A DNA stretch of 64,000 nt from Morinoia aosen (taxonomy: Eukaryota > Arthropoda > Malacostraca > Amphipoda > Talitridae): the NCBI GenBank assembly GCA_030386875.1, contig CM059556.1, positions 40,464,964 to 40,528,963 on the forward strand, written 5' to 3'. Positions within the stretch are counted from its first letter, which is position 1; each line of letters starts with the position of its first letter. The translations under genes and the position numbers were made by a program. This document shows positions 37,296 to 49,097 of this stretch, in pieces. The notes below the pieces were generated by a model that saw only the letters and a list, made by a program, of their open reading frames with translations, had not been told where the DNA came from and did not search any database.

Positions 37296-37679
37296 CACTT
37301 GATTGATTGATTATAAATTAGTTTTAGCCTTCCTTTACCACAACAAAGATGTTCAAAGAGAGGAACGATGAAGGCACCATTTAGTATGGAGTTAAGGGAA
37401 CGTGGAATCTATGCACAAAGGGTGTTCTCGCAAAGGATCCCGCGTGCGCATAGAAACAGTAAGATATGAAGGAAGGTTATGAAGCAAGATAGAAGTGGAA
37501 GAAAAATCAGAGGTGCTGGAAAACAGGATAGCAGTAAACCGAAAAAATGATCTGTATCAAAACGAAAAAGATTTTCATTGTAACAAAAAAGGCCTACCTA
37601 ACTCTTAGCTCAGGAGCTCACATTTTCACCTTGGGAGCGCTAATTCCCATAGATAGAATAGTTGTATCCCCTTGAGGGG
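37296..37679 (-). mobile_element. Family A copy, long subfamily
   Basis: Flanked by a 9-bp duplication, gatgtcaat, at 37287-37295 and 37680-37688. The tail (plus-strand left) is cacttgattgattgattata. It carries the extra gtgttctcgcaaaggatccc segment also seen at 23.2 and 44.2 kb. The body and gggagcgctaattccc end match the family. Confidence 0.85.
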
Positions 37680-37895
37680 GATGTCAATTGCTACGAATGA
37701 AGGTACTGCAGTGGCAATGAGTGTCGAAAAAGTTACTTTACTCCTGATGGTCCGACATAATTAACCCTGACACCAAAATATGAATCCCCTCTCAAACATA
37801 GCGTACGAAAATGCTTAGATGGTATAAATACAGTAAAGTGAGTCCAAGATAATAGTTTGTTCATATCAGCACAGCATACCAAACTGGAAAACGTG

Positions 37896-38257
37896 GTTTA
37901 GTTTATTAGTTTATTAGTTAGTTTAAGCCTCCCTATCCTCAACAAATGAGATGTAAAGAGAGGAAGGAAGAAGGCACCATTTAGTATGGAGCTAAGGGAA
38001 CGTGGAATCTATGCAGAAAGGGCACAGAAACAGGAAGCTAAGAAAGAAGTTCATGAAACAAGAAAAAGTTGAAGAAGAAAGTAGTAGGCGGTGAAAAACA
38101 GGACAGCAGTGAACCGAAAAAAGATGGTCCGTAACACAACAAAACCTATTCTATTTTAACAAAAAGAAAGCCTACCTAACCTTTAGCTCGGGCCCTCACA
38201 TTGTCCCCCTGGGAGCGCAAATTCCCATAGATACAATACCTGTATCCCCCTGAGGGG
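37896..38257 (-). mobile_element. Family A copy, short subfamily, with clear target-site duplication
   Basis: Flanked by 13-bp actggaaaacgtg at 37883-37895 and 38258-38270. The tail end is gtttagtttattagtttatt. The body is very close to the copies at 12045 and 14713. It lies only about 200 bp from the previous copy but has its own target duplication, so it was an independent insertion. Confidence 0.9.
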
Positions 38258-38409
38258 ACTGGAAAACGTGACTGAAGTACTCAAGTGCCAGTGGAGACGC
38301 AAGGTCTTACAAAAAGTGCTGTTAATGCCACCAGTCAAATTTATATATTAAAGAGGAAAATTCAGCAGTCTAAAACCGGCATAAGTTCGTAGGCTTAAAA
38401 GTTCGAGTT

Positions 38410-38495
38410 CAAACGAAAAGGAATAAAAACCGCAGCCTCGATGACAGTTCGAGTTCAAGCAAATAAGAATAAAAAACAGCAGCTTGGACGGTAAT
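38410..38495. repeat. Tandem duplication, about 55 bp, two copies
   Basis: The phrase gttcgagttcaa.c.aa..gaataaaaa, followed by cagc.t.ga, occurs at about 38411 and 38446-38490. Confidence 0.65.
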
Positions 38496-38599
38496 TTTCA
38501 TACGACTGCATTTCATTTACTGACATCTGAGTAAAATAGATGCCACCTTCTCACCACAGCCATGATTGATGAAGCTCTTCTTTCCTGGCGCCAGGTGGC

Positions 38600-39085
38600 A
38601 TATCACCGCAGCCTTGATTGATAAGGCACTTTTTGTTGTGTTCATGTATGGGGAAGCACCCATCTTGGGTAGCCATTGTTGAAACAGCTCCGTTATCCAA
38701 CATTGATGAGAAAGAATTAGTGGCATTAACGCCATACGACCCTCATTTGCATAACCCAAGTTTGATAAGGCGCCGATTTACAGCACCTACGACTGACAAG
38801 GCGCCTATTTGCAGCACATACGAGAAAGCGCCTAACGACATCACCTACGGTTGATAAAGCGCGTATTTGCAGCATTACGAATGATAGCGCCTATTTGCAG
38901 TACCAACGTCTGGTAAGGCGGCTATTTGCAGCATCCACGCTCTGATAAGCGCCTATTTACACCACCTACGCCTATTTTCAGCACCTACGCCTACTTGCAG
39001 TCCCTGCGCCTGATAAGGCACCTAATTATAGCACCCATGCCTATTTGCAGCACCTACCCCTATTTGCAGTACCTACGCCTGCAGC
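38600..39085. repeat. Decayed minisatellite around tgataaggcgcctatttgca
   Basis: Units of roughly 28-35 bp with the core gataaggcgcctatttgcag, then cacctacg, recur about 14 times with many substitutions and length changes. Short frames here (for example 38618-38854) are products of the repeat. Confidence 0.82.
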
Positions 39086-39089
39086 GCCT

Positions 39090-39650
39090 CACGATCGTGA
39101 CAGCGTGACCAGCCCATCCTGTCACGCACGCAAGGCCTCCCTCCCACAAAAGACGAAGGCCATCGTAAACGTCTAACAAACTTCCCTTTATTTGCCCTCA
39201 GTAACAGAGCTCGCCAAAAAGTGCACGTCTCAGGGTCAAGAATTACACTCTTTTGCAGGATCCCTGTACAATCGATCGCTAGTGGCAACAATCGGAGCGC
39301 AAAATGGCAACAATCGGCATGCAAAATGTCAGGTGCGAAAGAAGAACGGCCTGTTTCAACGCGAGAGCAGGGAAATGGCAGCCCTTGCCATGTGAATTGT
39401 GAACAACTCATAGAGTTGGTCAGCTAAAAGTGAAGGTGTCCTCCAGGAAATGTACGCGATGTTAGGTGCAACATTCTCTTACTTCTCACTGAGGTTGGTC
39501 TTGTCCTTGACGGCGGTCATAGTGTCCACGATATCTTCATTTCGGTAAATTCACTCGTGTTCTGTAGTTCTTATTTATTACAAGGACATTCAAAAATAGT
39601 ATTGAATATTACATGAGCTAATTAAAGGACTTAAATCTACGCACAGCTTC
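39090..39650. other. Unannotated flank of the 16-bp array
   Basis: Overlapping short frames on both strands around 39073-39427 have no recognisable domain. Confidence 0.45.
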
Positions 39651-39654
39651 AGAT

Positions 39655-42600
39655 AACATCAACAAACAACTTCAACAACATACAGCTTCAACAACACACA
39701 ACTTCAACAACATACAGCTTCAACAACACACAACTTCAACAACATACAGCTTCAACAACACACAACTTCAACAACACACAACTTCAACAACACACAACTT
39801 CAACAACATACAGCTTCAACAACACACAACTTCAACAACATACAGCTTCAACAACACACAACTTCAACAACATACAGCTTCAACAACACACAACTTCAAC
39901 AACACACAGCTTCAACAACACACAACTTCAACAACATACAGCTTCAACAACATACAGCTTCAACAACACACAACTTCAACAACACAACTTCAACAACATA
40001 CAACTTCAACAACACACAACTTCAACAACATACAGCTTCAACAACACACAACTTCAACAACACACAACTTCAACAACATACAGCTTCAACAACACACAAC
40101 TTCAACAACATACAGCTTCAACAACACACAACTTCAACAACATACAGCTTCAACAACACACAACTTCAACAACATACAGCTTCAACAACATACAGCTTCA
40201 ACAACACACAACTTCAACAACACAACTTCAACAACATACAACTTCAACAACACACAACTTCAACAACATACAGCTTCAACAACACACAACTTCAACAACA
40301 CACAACTTCAACAACATACAGCTTCAACAACACACAACTTCAACAACATACAGCTTCAACAACACACAACTTCAACAACACACAACTTCAACAACATACA
40401 GCTTCAACAACACACAACTTCAACAACACACAACTTCAACAACATACAGCTTCAACAACACACAACTTCAACAACACACAACTTCAACAACATACAGCTT
40501 CAACAACACACAACTTCAACAACACACAACTTCAACAACATACAGCTTCAACAACACACAACTTCAACAACACACAACTTCAACAACATACAGCTTCAAC
40601 AACACACAACTTCAACAACATACAGCTTCAACAACACCCAACTTCAACAACATACAGCTTCAACAACACACAACTTCAACAACACACAGCTTCAACAACA
40701 CACAACTTCAACAACATACAGCTTCAACAACACACAACTTCAACAACACACAACTTCAACAACATACAGCTTCAACAACACACAACTTCAACAACATACA
40801 GCTTCAACAACACACAACTTCAACAACACACAACTTCAACAACATACAGCTTCAACAACACACAACTTCAACAACATACAGCTTCAACAACACCCAACTT
40901 CAACAACATACAGCTTCAACAACACACAACTTCAACTACACACAGCTTCAACAACACACAACTTCAACAACATACAGCTTCAACAACACACAACTTCAAC
41001 AACATACAGCTTCAACAACACACAACTTCAACAACACACAGCTTCAACAACACACAACTTCAACAACATACAGCTTCAACAACATACAGCTTCAACAACA
41101 CACAACTTCAACAACACACAACTTCAACAACATACAACTTCAACAACACACAACTTCAACAACATACAGCTTCAACAACACACAACTTCAACAACACACA
41201 ACTTCAACAACATACAGCTTCAACAACACACAACTTCAACAACATACAGCTTCAACAACACACAACTTCAACAACATACAGCTTCAACAACACACAACTT
41301 CAACAACACACAACTTCAACAACATACAGCTTCAACAACACACAACTTCAACAACATACAGCTTCAACAACACACAACTTCAACAACATACAGCTTCAAC
41401 AACACCCAACTTCAACAACATACAGCTTCAACAACACACAACTTCAACTACACACAACTTCAACAACATACAGCTTCAACAACACACAACTTCAACAACA
41501 CACAACTTCAACAACATACAGCTTCAACAACATACAGCTTCAACAACACACAACTTCAACAACACAAAACTTCAACAACATACAGCTTCAACAACACACA
41601 ACTTCAACAACACACAACTTCAACAACATACAGCTTCAACAACACACAACTTCAACAACACACTACTTCAACAACATACAGCTTCAACAACACACAACTT
41701 CAACAACATACAGCTTCAACAACACCCAACTTCAACAACATACAGCTTCAACAACACACAACTTCAACTACACACAGCTTCAACAACACACAACTTCAAC
41801 AACATACAGCTTCAACAACACACAACTTCAACAACACACAACTTCAACAACATACAGCTTCAACAACACACAACTTCAACAACACAAAACTTCAACAACA
41901 TACAGCTTCAACAACACACAACTTCAACAACACACAACTTCAACAACATACAGCTTCAACAACACACAACTTCAACAACATACAGCTTCAACAACACACA
42001 ACTTCAACAACACACAACTTCAACAACACACAACTTCAACAACACACAACTTCAACAACATACAGCTTCAACAACACACAACTTCAACAACACACAACTT
42101 CAACAACACACAACTTCAACAACACACAACTTCAACAACACACAACTTCAACAACACACAACTTCAACAACACACAACTTCAACAACACACAACTTCAAC
42201 AACACACAACTTCAACAACACACAACTTCAACAACACACAACTTCAACAACACACAACTTCAACAACACACAACTTCAACAACACACAACTTCAACAACA
42301 CACAACTTCAACAACACACAGCTTCAACAACACACAACTTCAACAACACACAACTTCAACAACACACAACTTCAACAACACACAACTTCAACAACACACA
42401 ACTTCAACAACACACAACTTCAACAACACACAACTTCAACAACACACAACTTCAACAACACACAACTTCAACAACATACAACTTCAACAACACACAACTT
42501 CAACAACACCCAACTTCAACAACATACAGCTTCAACAACACACAACTTCAACTACACACAGCTTCAACAACACACAACTTCAACAACATACAGCTTCAAC

Positions 42601-43352
42601 AACACACAACTTCAACAACACACAACTTCAACAACATACAGCTTCAACAACACACAACTTCAACAACACAAAACTTCAACAACATACAGCTTCAACAACA
42701 CACAACTTCAACAACACACAACTTCAACAACACACAACTTCAACAACATACAGCTTCAACAACACACAACTTCAACAACACACAACTTCAACAACATACA
42801 GCTTCAACAACACACAGCTTCAACAACACACAGCTTCAACAACACACAACTTCAACAACACACAACTTCAACAACACACAACTTCAACAACACACAACTT
42901 CAACAACACACAACTTCAACAACATACAACTTCAACAACACACAACTTCAACAACACACAACTTCAATAACACACAAATTCAACAACACACAACTTCAAC
43001 AACACACAACTTCAACAACACACAACTTCAACAACACACAACTTCAACAACACACAACTTCAACAACACACAACTTCAACAACACACAACTTCAACAACA
43101 CACAACTTCAACAACACACAACTTCAACAACACACAACTTCAACAACACACAACTTCAACAACACACAACTTCAACAACACACAACTTCAACAACACACA
43201 ACTTCAACAACACACAACTTCAACAACACACAACTTCAACAACATACAACTTCAACAACATACAGCTTCAACAACACACAACTTCAACAACACACAACTT
43301 CAACAACACACAACTTCAACAACACACAACTTCAACAACATACAGCTTCAAA
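39655..43352. repeat. 16-bp minisatellite (acaacttcaacaacac), about 230 units, with mixed higher-order pattern
   Basis: Two main unit types occur: acaacttcaacaacac and atacagcttcaacaac. From 39.66 to about 42.0 kb they alternate in A-B and A-A-B patterns (32- and 48-bp periods). From about 42.0 to 43.3 kb long runs of the first type dominate, broken by a mixed block near 42.5-42.8 kb. Rare variants (cacccaac, caactacacac, cacaaaac) recur at spaced positions, pointing to block duplication. The unit is C/A-rich on the + strand, so the array is strongly strand-asymmetric. Confidence 0.96.
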
Positions 43353-43567
43353 AACAGTTTGGAATTCTACACGCGAAAACTAAACTATTGAAATATTCGG
43401 CTTTGTAATAAAAAAAGAGGAAGAAGAAACATCAAAATGAAGTCCCAAGTTATTTTGAACCAAAGGTCCAGAGGAAGAAGCTACGCCGCCAAGCCTTCAA
43501 GAAGAAAGAAAAGAGAAAAATCGAAGGAAGAAATGTGAACGGGGCATACATAAGTACATATGTAGTA

Positions 43568-43790
43568 CAGGGTGGCGCAAATAAAACGCATTGCTTTGAA
43601 ACTATGTAGTATAATTGGCATTAAATAATTATACTAGTTAGGATTTTACCTAGCATAATCATATACTATTTAGAATTACTACGTAATATAATTGTACTAG
43701 TTTCAATAATAACTAGTAAAATTGGTCATTCCATTTGCATCACTGAAACTACGCAAGTCAAATCCATGCGTTTTTTTTTGCGCCACCCTG
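43568..43790. mobile_element. MITE with cagggtggcgcaaa terminal repeats, 223 bp
   Basis: The left end cagggtggcgcaaataaaac, then gcattg, is mirrored by the right end ccatgcg, then a T run and gcgccaccctg. Paired ends are about 26 bp. TA precedes the left end, as expected for a mariner/Tc1-type insertion, but the right flank reads tt, so the duplication is not intact. The interior is AT-rich with several tactagt motifs. No coding capacity. Confidence 0.82.
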
Positions 43791-44159
43791 TTTTACCTCG
43801 GCTTATATTTGTAATCTTGAGCCCCAGCGTCAATATGCATGAGGGATTTTTTAGTTCTGTGGCACGCATGTTCGCTAACATAAGGCATGGAATTCTATTC
43901 CATTCTTACATTGGAGCAAGTAAGTTTACTAGAAGTGTCTTTGTATTTTTGCTTGATAATATTACGCATAGTTAAACATGTATTTATTTTCGGTGTGAAC
44001 ATGCTTCGTACTTTTAGCGTAAAAGAAGGTTCTCATATATGAAGAATGTTTCCCGGGCTGGTACCTTGCATATGTATCTACTTTGTTTATCACCTACCAG
44101 TTCGTTGTATATTGTGAATCCAATTGTAGCATCTATAACTCGGTCAGCTCAAGAATGAT

Positions 44160-44312
44160 TGATCGATTGTATGTTAGTTTCAGCCTCTCTTACCACAATA
44201 AAGATGTTCAAATAGAGGATAAATGAAGGCGCCATCTAGTATGGAGCTGAGGGAACGCAGAATCTATGCACAAGGTGTGTTCCCGCACAGGATCCCGTGC
44301 TCGTCAGCTTAA
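44160..44312 (-). mobile_element. Family A fragment, long subfamily
   Basis: Has the tail side (gatcgattgtatgttagttt) and body through gtgttcccgcacaggatccc, and stops abruptly at about 44312. On the inferred minus-strand orientation this is a 5'-truncated copy, as expected from incomplete reverse transcription. Confidence 0.8.
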
Positions 44313-44319
44313 CAAGTAA

Positions 44320-45260
44320 ATTCGAGATGAAATTCCATTACATTGAATGGAAAATGTTTTTCACCAGTTAAAAATATGCCGAACCCTAAATTAGCCCAAA
44401 TTAAATACATAGAGTTAGGTGCTAATACTAATAACATAGTTAGGTACTATTAAATTATAACGAAGATACTGTACGTACATGTGGGTTGATACCAAGATTG
44501 GATATCAACTGAACCATATTTTATTGCTTTCCAATGGGGATTAAATAGATTAAGTAAAAAATAGAATAGAAATTTCTAATAATTAAATAAGAATTTCTAA
44601 TACTCGGATGCGTGGTTACAATGAAATCTTGCACACGCTAAGTCTAAATCAATTTCGATTGAGAATAAAGATCACTCTACGTTCAATTCGAATGAATAAC
44701 AGCAATCAAATCTAGCTTTAAGACCGCACCTAATCTAAAGTGTTGCGTACAGAGACTGCGTTATTTTACAATTCTAAGCGACCTGACGCATTTTGTAGTA
44801 GATAGGAATGAAAAAGTGCATGCGTGTTTGGCTCGAAGATAAATGTTTCACATATTCTGCAATTTATAAGCCCTCATCTTTTCATCCATGGTTCCAAACT
44901 TTGATCAGGTTAGCGTAGTTCTACGTTTTTTACCATGCTAAAAGATAGTTAGGTACTATCACAAAAAAATTAATTTACATATAAAATTGAAAAAGCATGC
45001 CTCTAGAGAATTATGCGAACACTAAATTTAATCATAGATGCAATTAAAAGGAATGTGGTGATAATTAAGTACGATAACAAAAAACAAATTAGGACGTGAA
45101 ATTGAAAAAAGAGCACTTCAATAAAACTATTTGACCAATAAATATAACCCTAGATGCATTTAAATAAGTCAAGTAAAAAGCACCTCTAATAAAAAGGGGA
45201 AAAAAGCATCTCTAATAAATTATACGAGTAATAACTTTAACATTAGATTCGTTTAAAAAT
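44320..45260. other. Unannotated DNA upstream of the arrestin-domain exon
   Basis: AT-rich. A phrase of the type agcac/catctctaataaa..tatacgag..aataac recurs loosely around 44990-45240. I could not identify a promoter, a TATA box at a justified position, or an upstream exon. Confidence 0.4.
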
Positions 45261-45293
45261 TAACTCGACACGCGGGCCACCGCAGACGTTCCC

Positions 45294-45411
45294 ATGCTCC
45301 GCCCTGCTCGCTACGAGATCTGCTTCGACGCTCCTGGAGACGTGTACTTTGCCGACCAGACCGTCACGGGCCACGTGCTCCTCGAGATGGAGCAGCCCGT
45401 CAACCTCAAGG
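45294..45411 (+). CDS. Arrestin-domain (alpha-arrestin/ARRDC-type) protein, exon 1
   Basis: Encodes 39 residues plus one base of a Gly codon. The residues (MLRPARYEICFDAPGDVYFA, then DQTVTGHVLLEMEQPVNLK) match the first strands of an arrestin N-domain: the FD.P..VY turn, the position usually occupied by a G(Q/E).V.G.V block, and the hydrophobic strand before the LKG turn. Family knowledge: alpha-arrestins are cytoplasmic adaptors that link membrane cargo to ubiquitin ligases. That role is inferred here. An in-frame stop lies about 30 bases upstream of the ATG, so the ATG at 45294 is a reasonable start, although a weak acceptor (ccaccgcag) at about 45284 could make it an internal exon. The donor is aagg|gtacgt. 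The exon is GC-rich against AT-rich surroundings. It joins exon 2 in phase 1. Confidence 0.85.
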
Positions 45412-47111
45412 GTACGTCTCGCTCCATACTCCCACCTGAACTCCATAGAATATCATATCATGCTTCTTATTTTCAACAAAATCCACACTTCCACCTGAAC
45501 TCCATGGAGTTTCATATCATGTGTCTTATTTTCGACAAACTCCATGCTTCCACCCGAACTCCATAGGGGTTCATATCATGTGTCTTATTTTAGACAAACT
45601 CCATACTTCCACCTGAACTCCACAGAGTTTCATATCATGTGTCTTATTTTAGACAAACTCCATGCTTCCACCTGAACTCCATAGAGTTTCATATCATGTG
45701 TCATATTTTAGACAATGATACATTGATACACCAAGACAAAGTACGATGCTCCACCTAGTCTTTGCATCATTGACCGTACTTCCATCTAAACTCTATAGAG
45801 TTTGATACAATGTGCTTTATTTTCGATAAGGGAACGTTATAGACTCCATCCAGTGTTCGCAACATTGATCATACTTCACCGAAACCCTAAAGAGTTTCAC
45901 ATCATGTGCATTATTTTCAAACACTTCACGGCGCTTACTTAAACAGCTGGCAGCGGGACTTTCTCTAAATGGCACACGGTACGTGTAACAGTCAGTACGG
46001 AGTGAGCTCAGTTGAACAGCTAAAGCTGCCACGTGTTATACGAGGCCATTCTCTGCTGTGAATCTGGCCCCTGAAATGCAGGCTAGCGCGTCTAAGAGCT
46101 GGATGAGAGCTCGCCACTTTGCCTAACATGTCTCGTGGCAATTGCTGCTGGCCTAAGTGGCCGGGCAACCATCTTCCACGCGAAAGGCGCACGTTAGAGG
46201 TACCTAAAAGAAGACGTTGACGCGGCATAGATCACACATACACGCAAGCATATATTCCTTACCCATGTAGATAGATTCATACATATTGCACCAGCTCAGC
46301 GCTTGAAGTTTCAAACACATACTCATTTAAATTTAAGGACCCTTTCTAAGGCCACTACAGCCGGTTCCATGTCAATTGTAAAATCTTTTCACTCAATTTC
46401 TATTCCTGAAATAATATTCATGTAAAAACTCGCAGAAAGCACAGTCTCCTCGTGCCAGGCACGGACTATAGTACTGTAGACTATTACAAAATAGGTTATT
46501 TATCAAGTAGGTTTGATGTTGAGTTTTATTCTCAATTCACCTAATTTCATACCAATTCAAATGTCTTACGTTAAATGGCGTTGCTTACTTGTGCTAATGG
46601 TTAGCTTTTACCAATAAGATTGAAAACTTGTGCTAAAGGTATTAAAATCAGTTAAATAACATTGTTTTATACTTTTAATGACGTCTTTATAAATGTTACT
46701 TCAGTTGAAGGGCATTGTTACGTACTAGAAAGTGACATTGTGACATACTTTTCATCAGTCATCACTCATGATAATGCATGCGGCATCGCTATCTAACAAT
46801 TTAGGGACATTTTTATCAAATCAAGAAATGCTAGTGATTGAATATACAATTCAGTGCCGTTTAGCCTTCTGGGGGCACTGAAAATAAAGGAAACATAGTG
46901 GTATCTAGTCGTATCATTTGCTCAAAACTCTTAAATATCTCTCGAAATACTCCCTTCGGTTATGGCAGCACTCACTTTGAACGTAACTTCAAGCTTTTAT
47001 ATCCCCCACGAAATGAATTACAGAATCCTGTCAACTGCGATTTTTTGCCTTTAGTGACTGCGTCGCATTTACGTATCGATATCCCTACTAATGCAACTGT
47101 TTCACCCTCAG
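45412..47111 (+). other. Inferred intron between arrestin-domain exons 1 and 2
   Basis: Begins gtacgt and ends tgtttcaccctcag. A ctaat branch-point-like motif at 47088-47092 lies 20 bases upstream of the acceptor. Its first 500 bases are a tandem array. The remaining DNA (45935-47080) shows no element I recognise. Confidence 0.75.
45425..45930. repeat. Intronic 60-bp minisatellite beginning beside the splice donor
   Basis: Five consecutive units carry cttccacctgaactccatag, agtttcatatcatgtgtctt and attttagacaaactccat. Two more degenerate units near 45780 and 45880 are separated by other DNA. The first unit starts about 14 bases into the intron. Confidence 0.9.
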
Positions 47112-47397
47112 GAGTGAAACTTCGTTTCAAAGGAGAATGTCTGGTCCACTTCACTGACTCGCCCTTGATTATAACCTCAAAGCAAAACCGAAAAGTTAAA
47201 ACAAACAAGAAAAGATGGACCATGGAGGGCAAGAAAGGAGGCGCACCAGAAGACGAGGATAGAGGAGCAGACGACACAACTTGGAAGCAACTCGTGACCA
47301 GGAAGAAGAACGGCATGAGTGTGTCTCCCTTGCTACCCTCACCTTCTCCTTCCCTCGACTTCACTGATGAGCAAATGATGGCGAGTCGCGCCCACGG
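47112..47397 (+). CDS. Arrestin-domain protein, exon 2 (partial gene)
   Basis: The acceptor ctgtttcaccctcag precedes an exon that completes the Gly codon and continues VKLRFKGECLVHFTD. This fits the conserved G(I/V).V.F.GEA.V.W.E segment of arrestin N-domains and follows exon 1 without a gap. Cys replaces the usual Ala after GE, and Phe replaces the usual Trp. Then come about 45 highly charged residues (Lys/Arg-rich, then acidic) and a Ser/Pro-rich stretch ending LDFTDEQMMASRAHG. In the family the corresponding loop is variable and often followed by a Y(S/T).(E)E.Y-type phrase, which FTDEQM may represent; that part is inference. The exon ends at a strong donor, acgg|gtgagt, leaving phase 2. 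Without splicing, a stop follows at once. The downstream exons carrying the rest of the N-domain and the C-domain were not found. Confidence 0.75.
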
Positions 47398-47685
47398 GTG
47401 AGTAACGTCACAGTGCGAGTGAGTTGGGTGCAAGGGTACTGCGAATAATGGTGAAAGTGTGAGTGAGTAAATGCAACAGTGCAAGTACATCGAGAGCAAA
47501 TTGACAGTGAATAAGGATGAAAATAAGGGTTAGCAAATGAAACAGTACGAGAAAGTCGTGAGCAAAGTTACAGAGAATAGCGATGGAAATAAGAGCTGTA
47601 ATAGTACGAGTAATTTGGGTGCAACTTTTCGGCGAGTTAATAGCAAGTGAACGGGTGAGTTTACGTCACAGTAAGGATAATTATT
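47398..47685. repeat. Degenerate tandem repeat starting at the exon 2 splice donor
   Basis: Loose units of about 60-65 bp contain gtgagtaa/gtgagtgagt, a gcaacagtgcgag-like phrase and gagaatagcgatgaaaataa. The junction sequence acgggtgagt..acgtcacagt recurs at 47651-47672, so the repeat includes the last exon bases and duplicates a strong donor. Confidence 0.78.
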
Positions 47686-47902
47686 TGAAAGGTTGTGGTT
47701 TGGAAAAATGACATGAGAATGGGTTGCACATTCTCATGTTGTATTATGTATGGCTTAGTTGATTGCAAGACAGAAGTAGATTAAATCTTCCTCTGAGATT
47801 TTCCTGTCTAGAGCTCATGTTTTTGAATTGGCCGTATAACTACAATGATCAAGTAGATTTTAACTCTACATAGCGTAATACTCCGTAACCGTCTTACTTG
47901 TA

Positions 47903-48118
47903 TATCACTTCTCCGGTTCATAGAGATAATACATATCAGTATTACCGACAGTTATGAATAATACAGAAATTTTGATAGAATATTACGAATGGCCGGTGAA
48001 ACCAGTAGCATATCACTTCTCCGGTCTATAAAAATAGTACACATTCGTATTATCGACAGTTATGAATAATTCAGGAATTTCAATAGAAGATTACAAATAG
48101 CCGGTGAACCCAGCAGCT
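47903..48118. repeat. 108-bp tandem duplication, two copies
   Basis: tatcacttctccggt, gacagttatgaataat, ttacaaatagccggtgaa and related phrases occur in the same order from 47903 and from 48011. Confidence 0.88.
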
Positions 48119-48119
48119 T

Positions 48120-49090
48120 GACTAAGTGCATGCGTTTCTTCTTTGGTTCCGAATGAATTGCAAGAAGGCAATGCAGCAGTGCAAGGCTGTGTGCTTATCG
48201 ATGTGCACCCTTTGTCAGGTGAGGGCTGCGTGCTTCTGCTGCGCGTGAACATAAGCACTGCAAATAAGGACCACCCTTAACAGAATTTCTGTTTCTTAGA
48301 ACACTCTCAGTCCTGAACCGATTGTTCGTTTTGGCTTCCGTGGAAGTAAAATAGAAGTTTTAATGAAAAGTTTACCGCGGTTGGTCATCTTCGTGAAATG
48401 CGTGAGCTAGCAGAGAGGGTTAGTCTGGTCTGTGTTACAGTTGTTTCGTCAAAAATTAAGGATTTCAGTTGCATTTAATTGTATAGTATACCCCCTGCAT
48501 CTTCTATTATACGGCTCTAAGGACAACGAAATAAATTTAGCTTGTTTTGTCTCGGTCCGGGGAGTGAGATTTTTCGGTCTCACTAAAATTTTATGAACTA
48601 TCCCACATATAAAATCTTATTTTTAGAACCTTCGGGGTAAGTGAAACAAGCAACAAAAAAAATCTGACGAAAAGTTACAAAAACAGTTGAACACTCCAGT
48701 ATATTCCGTCATATAAACTTCCAGTGCTGTCTCCATTGAAAACAATTTTGGACGAGAAAATCTTCTTAGCAATGCGGAAAAAGGAAAGATTTCTCGTCTG
48801 ATAAACCATTTCTTTTTCTCCTTTGTAAAAAATTTTTATCTAGTCTTAAATTGAGAATGTACTTAGAGGCTAATATTTCTAAAAATATTTAAATTTATCT
48901 CTCAGAGAAATCAAAGTAAAACGCAAACTGTGTTTCCAATTTTGCCAGTTGAAGGATGTTTGATCCACGCGATGAAGATTAGTTATCTACTGCTGCTCTA
49001 CTTCCGCCAGAGCGCACACAATCAATAAAAGTCACAAAATATGGAACTAGAATGTACTTTCCCTCGCAAATGACTACTGAGGACAGAAGT
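48120..49090. other. Unannotated DNA, possibly intron of the arrestin-domain gene
   Basis: I saw no segment encoding the next arrestin strands (the P.G.H.FPF.F.LP..PSS region), no array and no element. Confidence 0.4.
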
Positions 49091-49097
49091 AATTTGA

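Noticed and set aside
39655..43352. Centromeric satellite
   Set aside because: The array is only 3.7 kb, with a 16-bp unit, and lies among many unrelated arrays. Nothing in the window supports a centromere.
46972..47499. 175-codon minus-strand frame opposite exon 2
   Set aside because: It is the antisense shadow of the arrestin-domain exon. The plus strand has family motifs and splice sites; the minus strand has neither.
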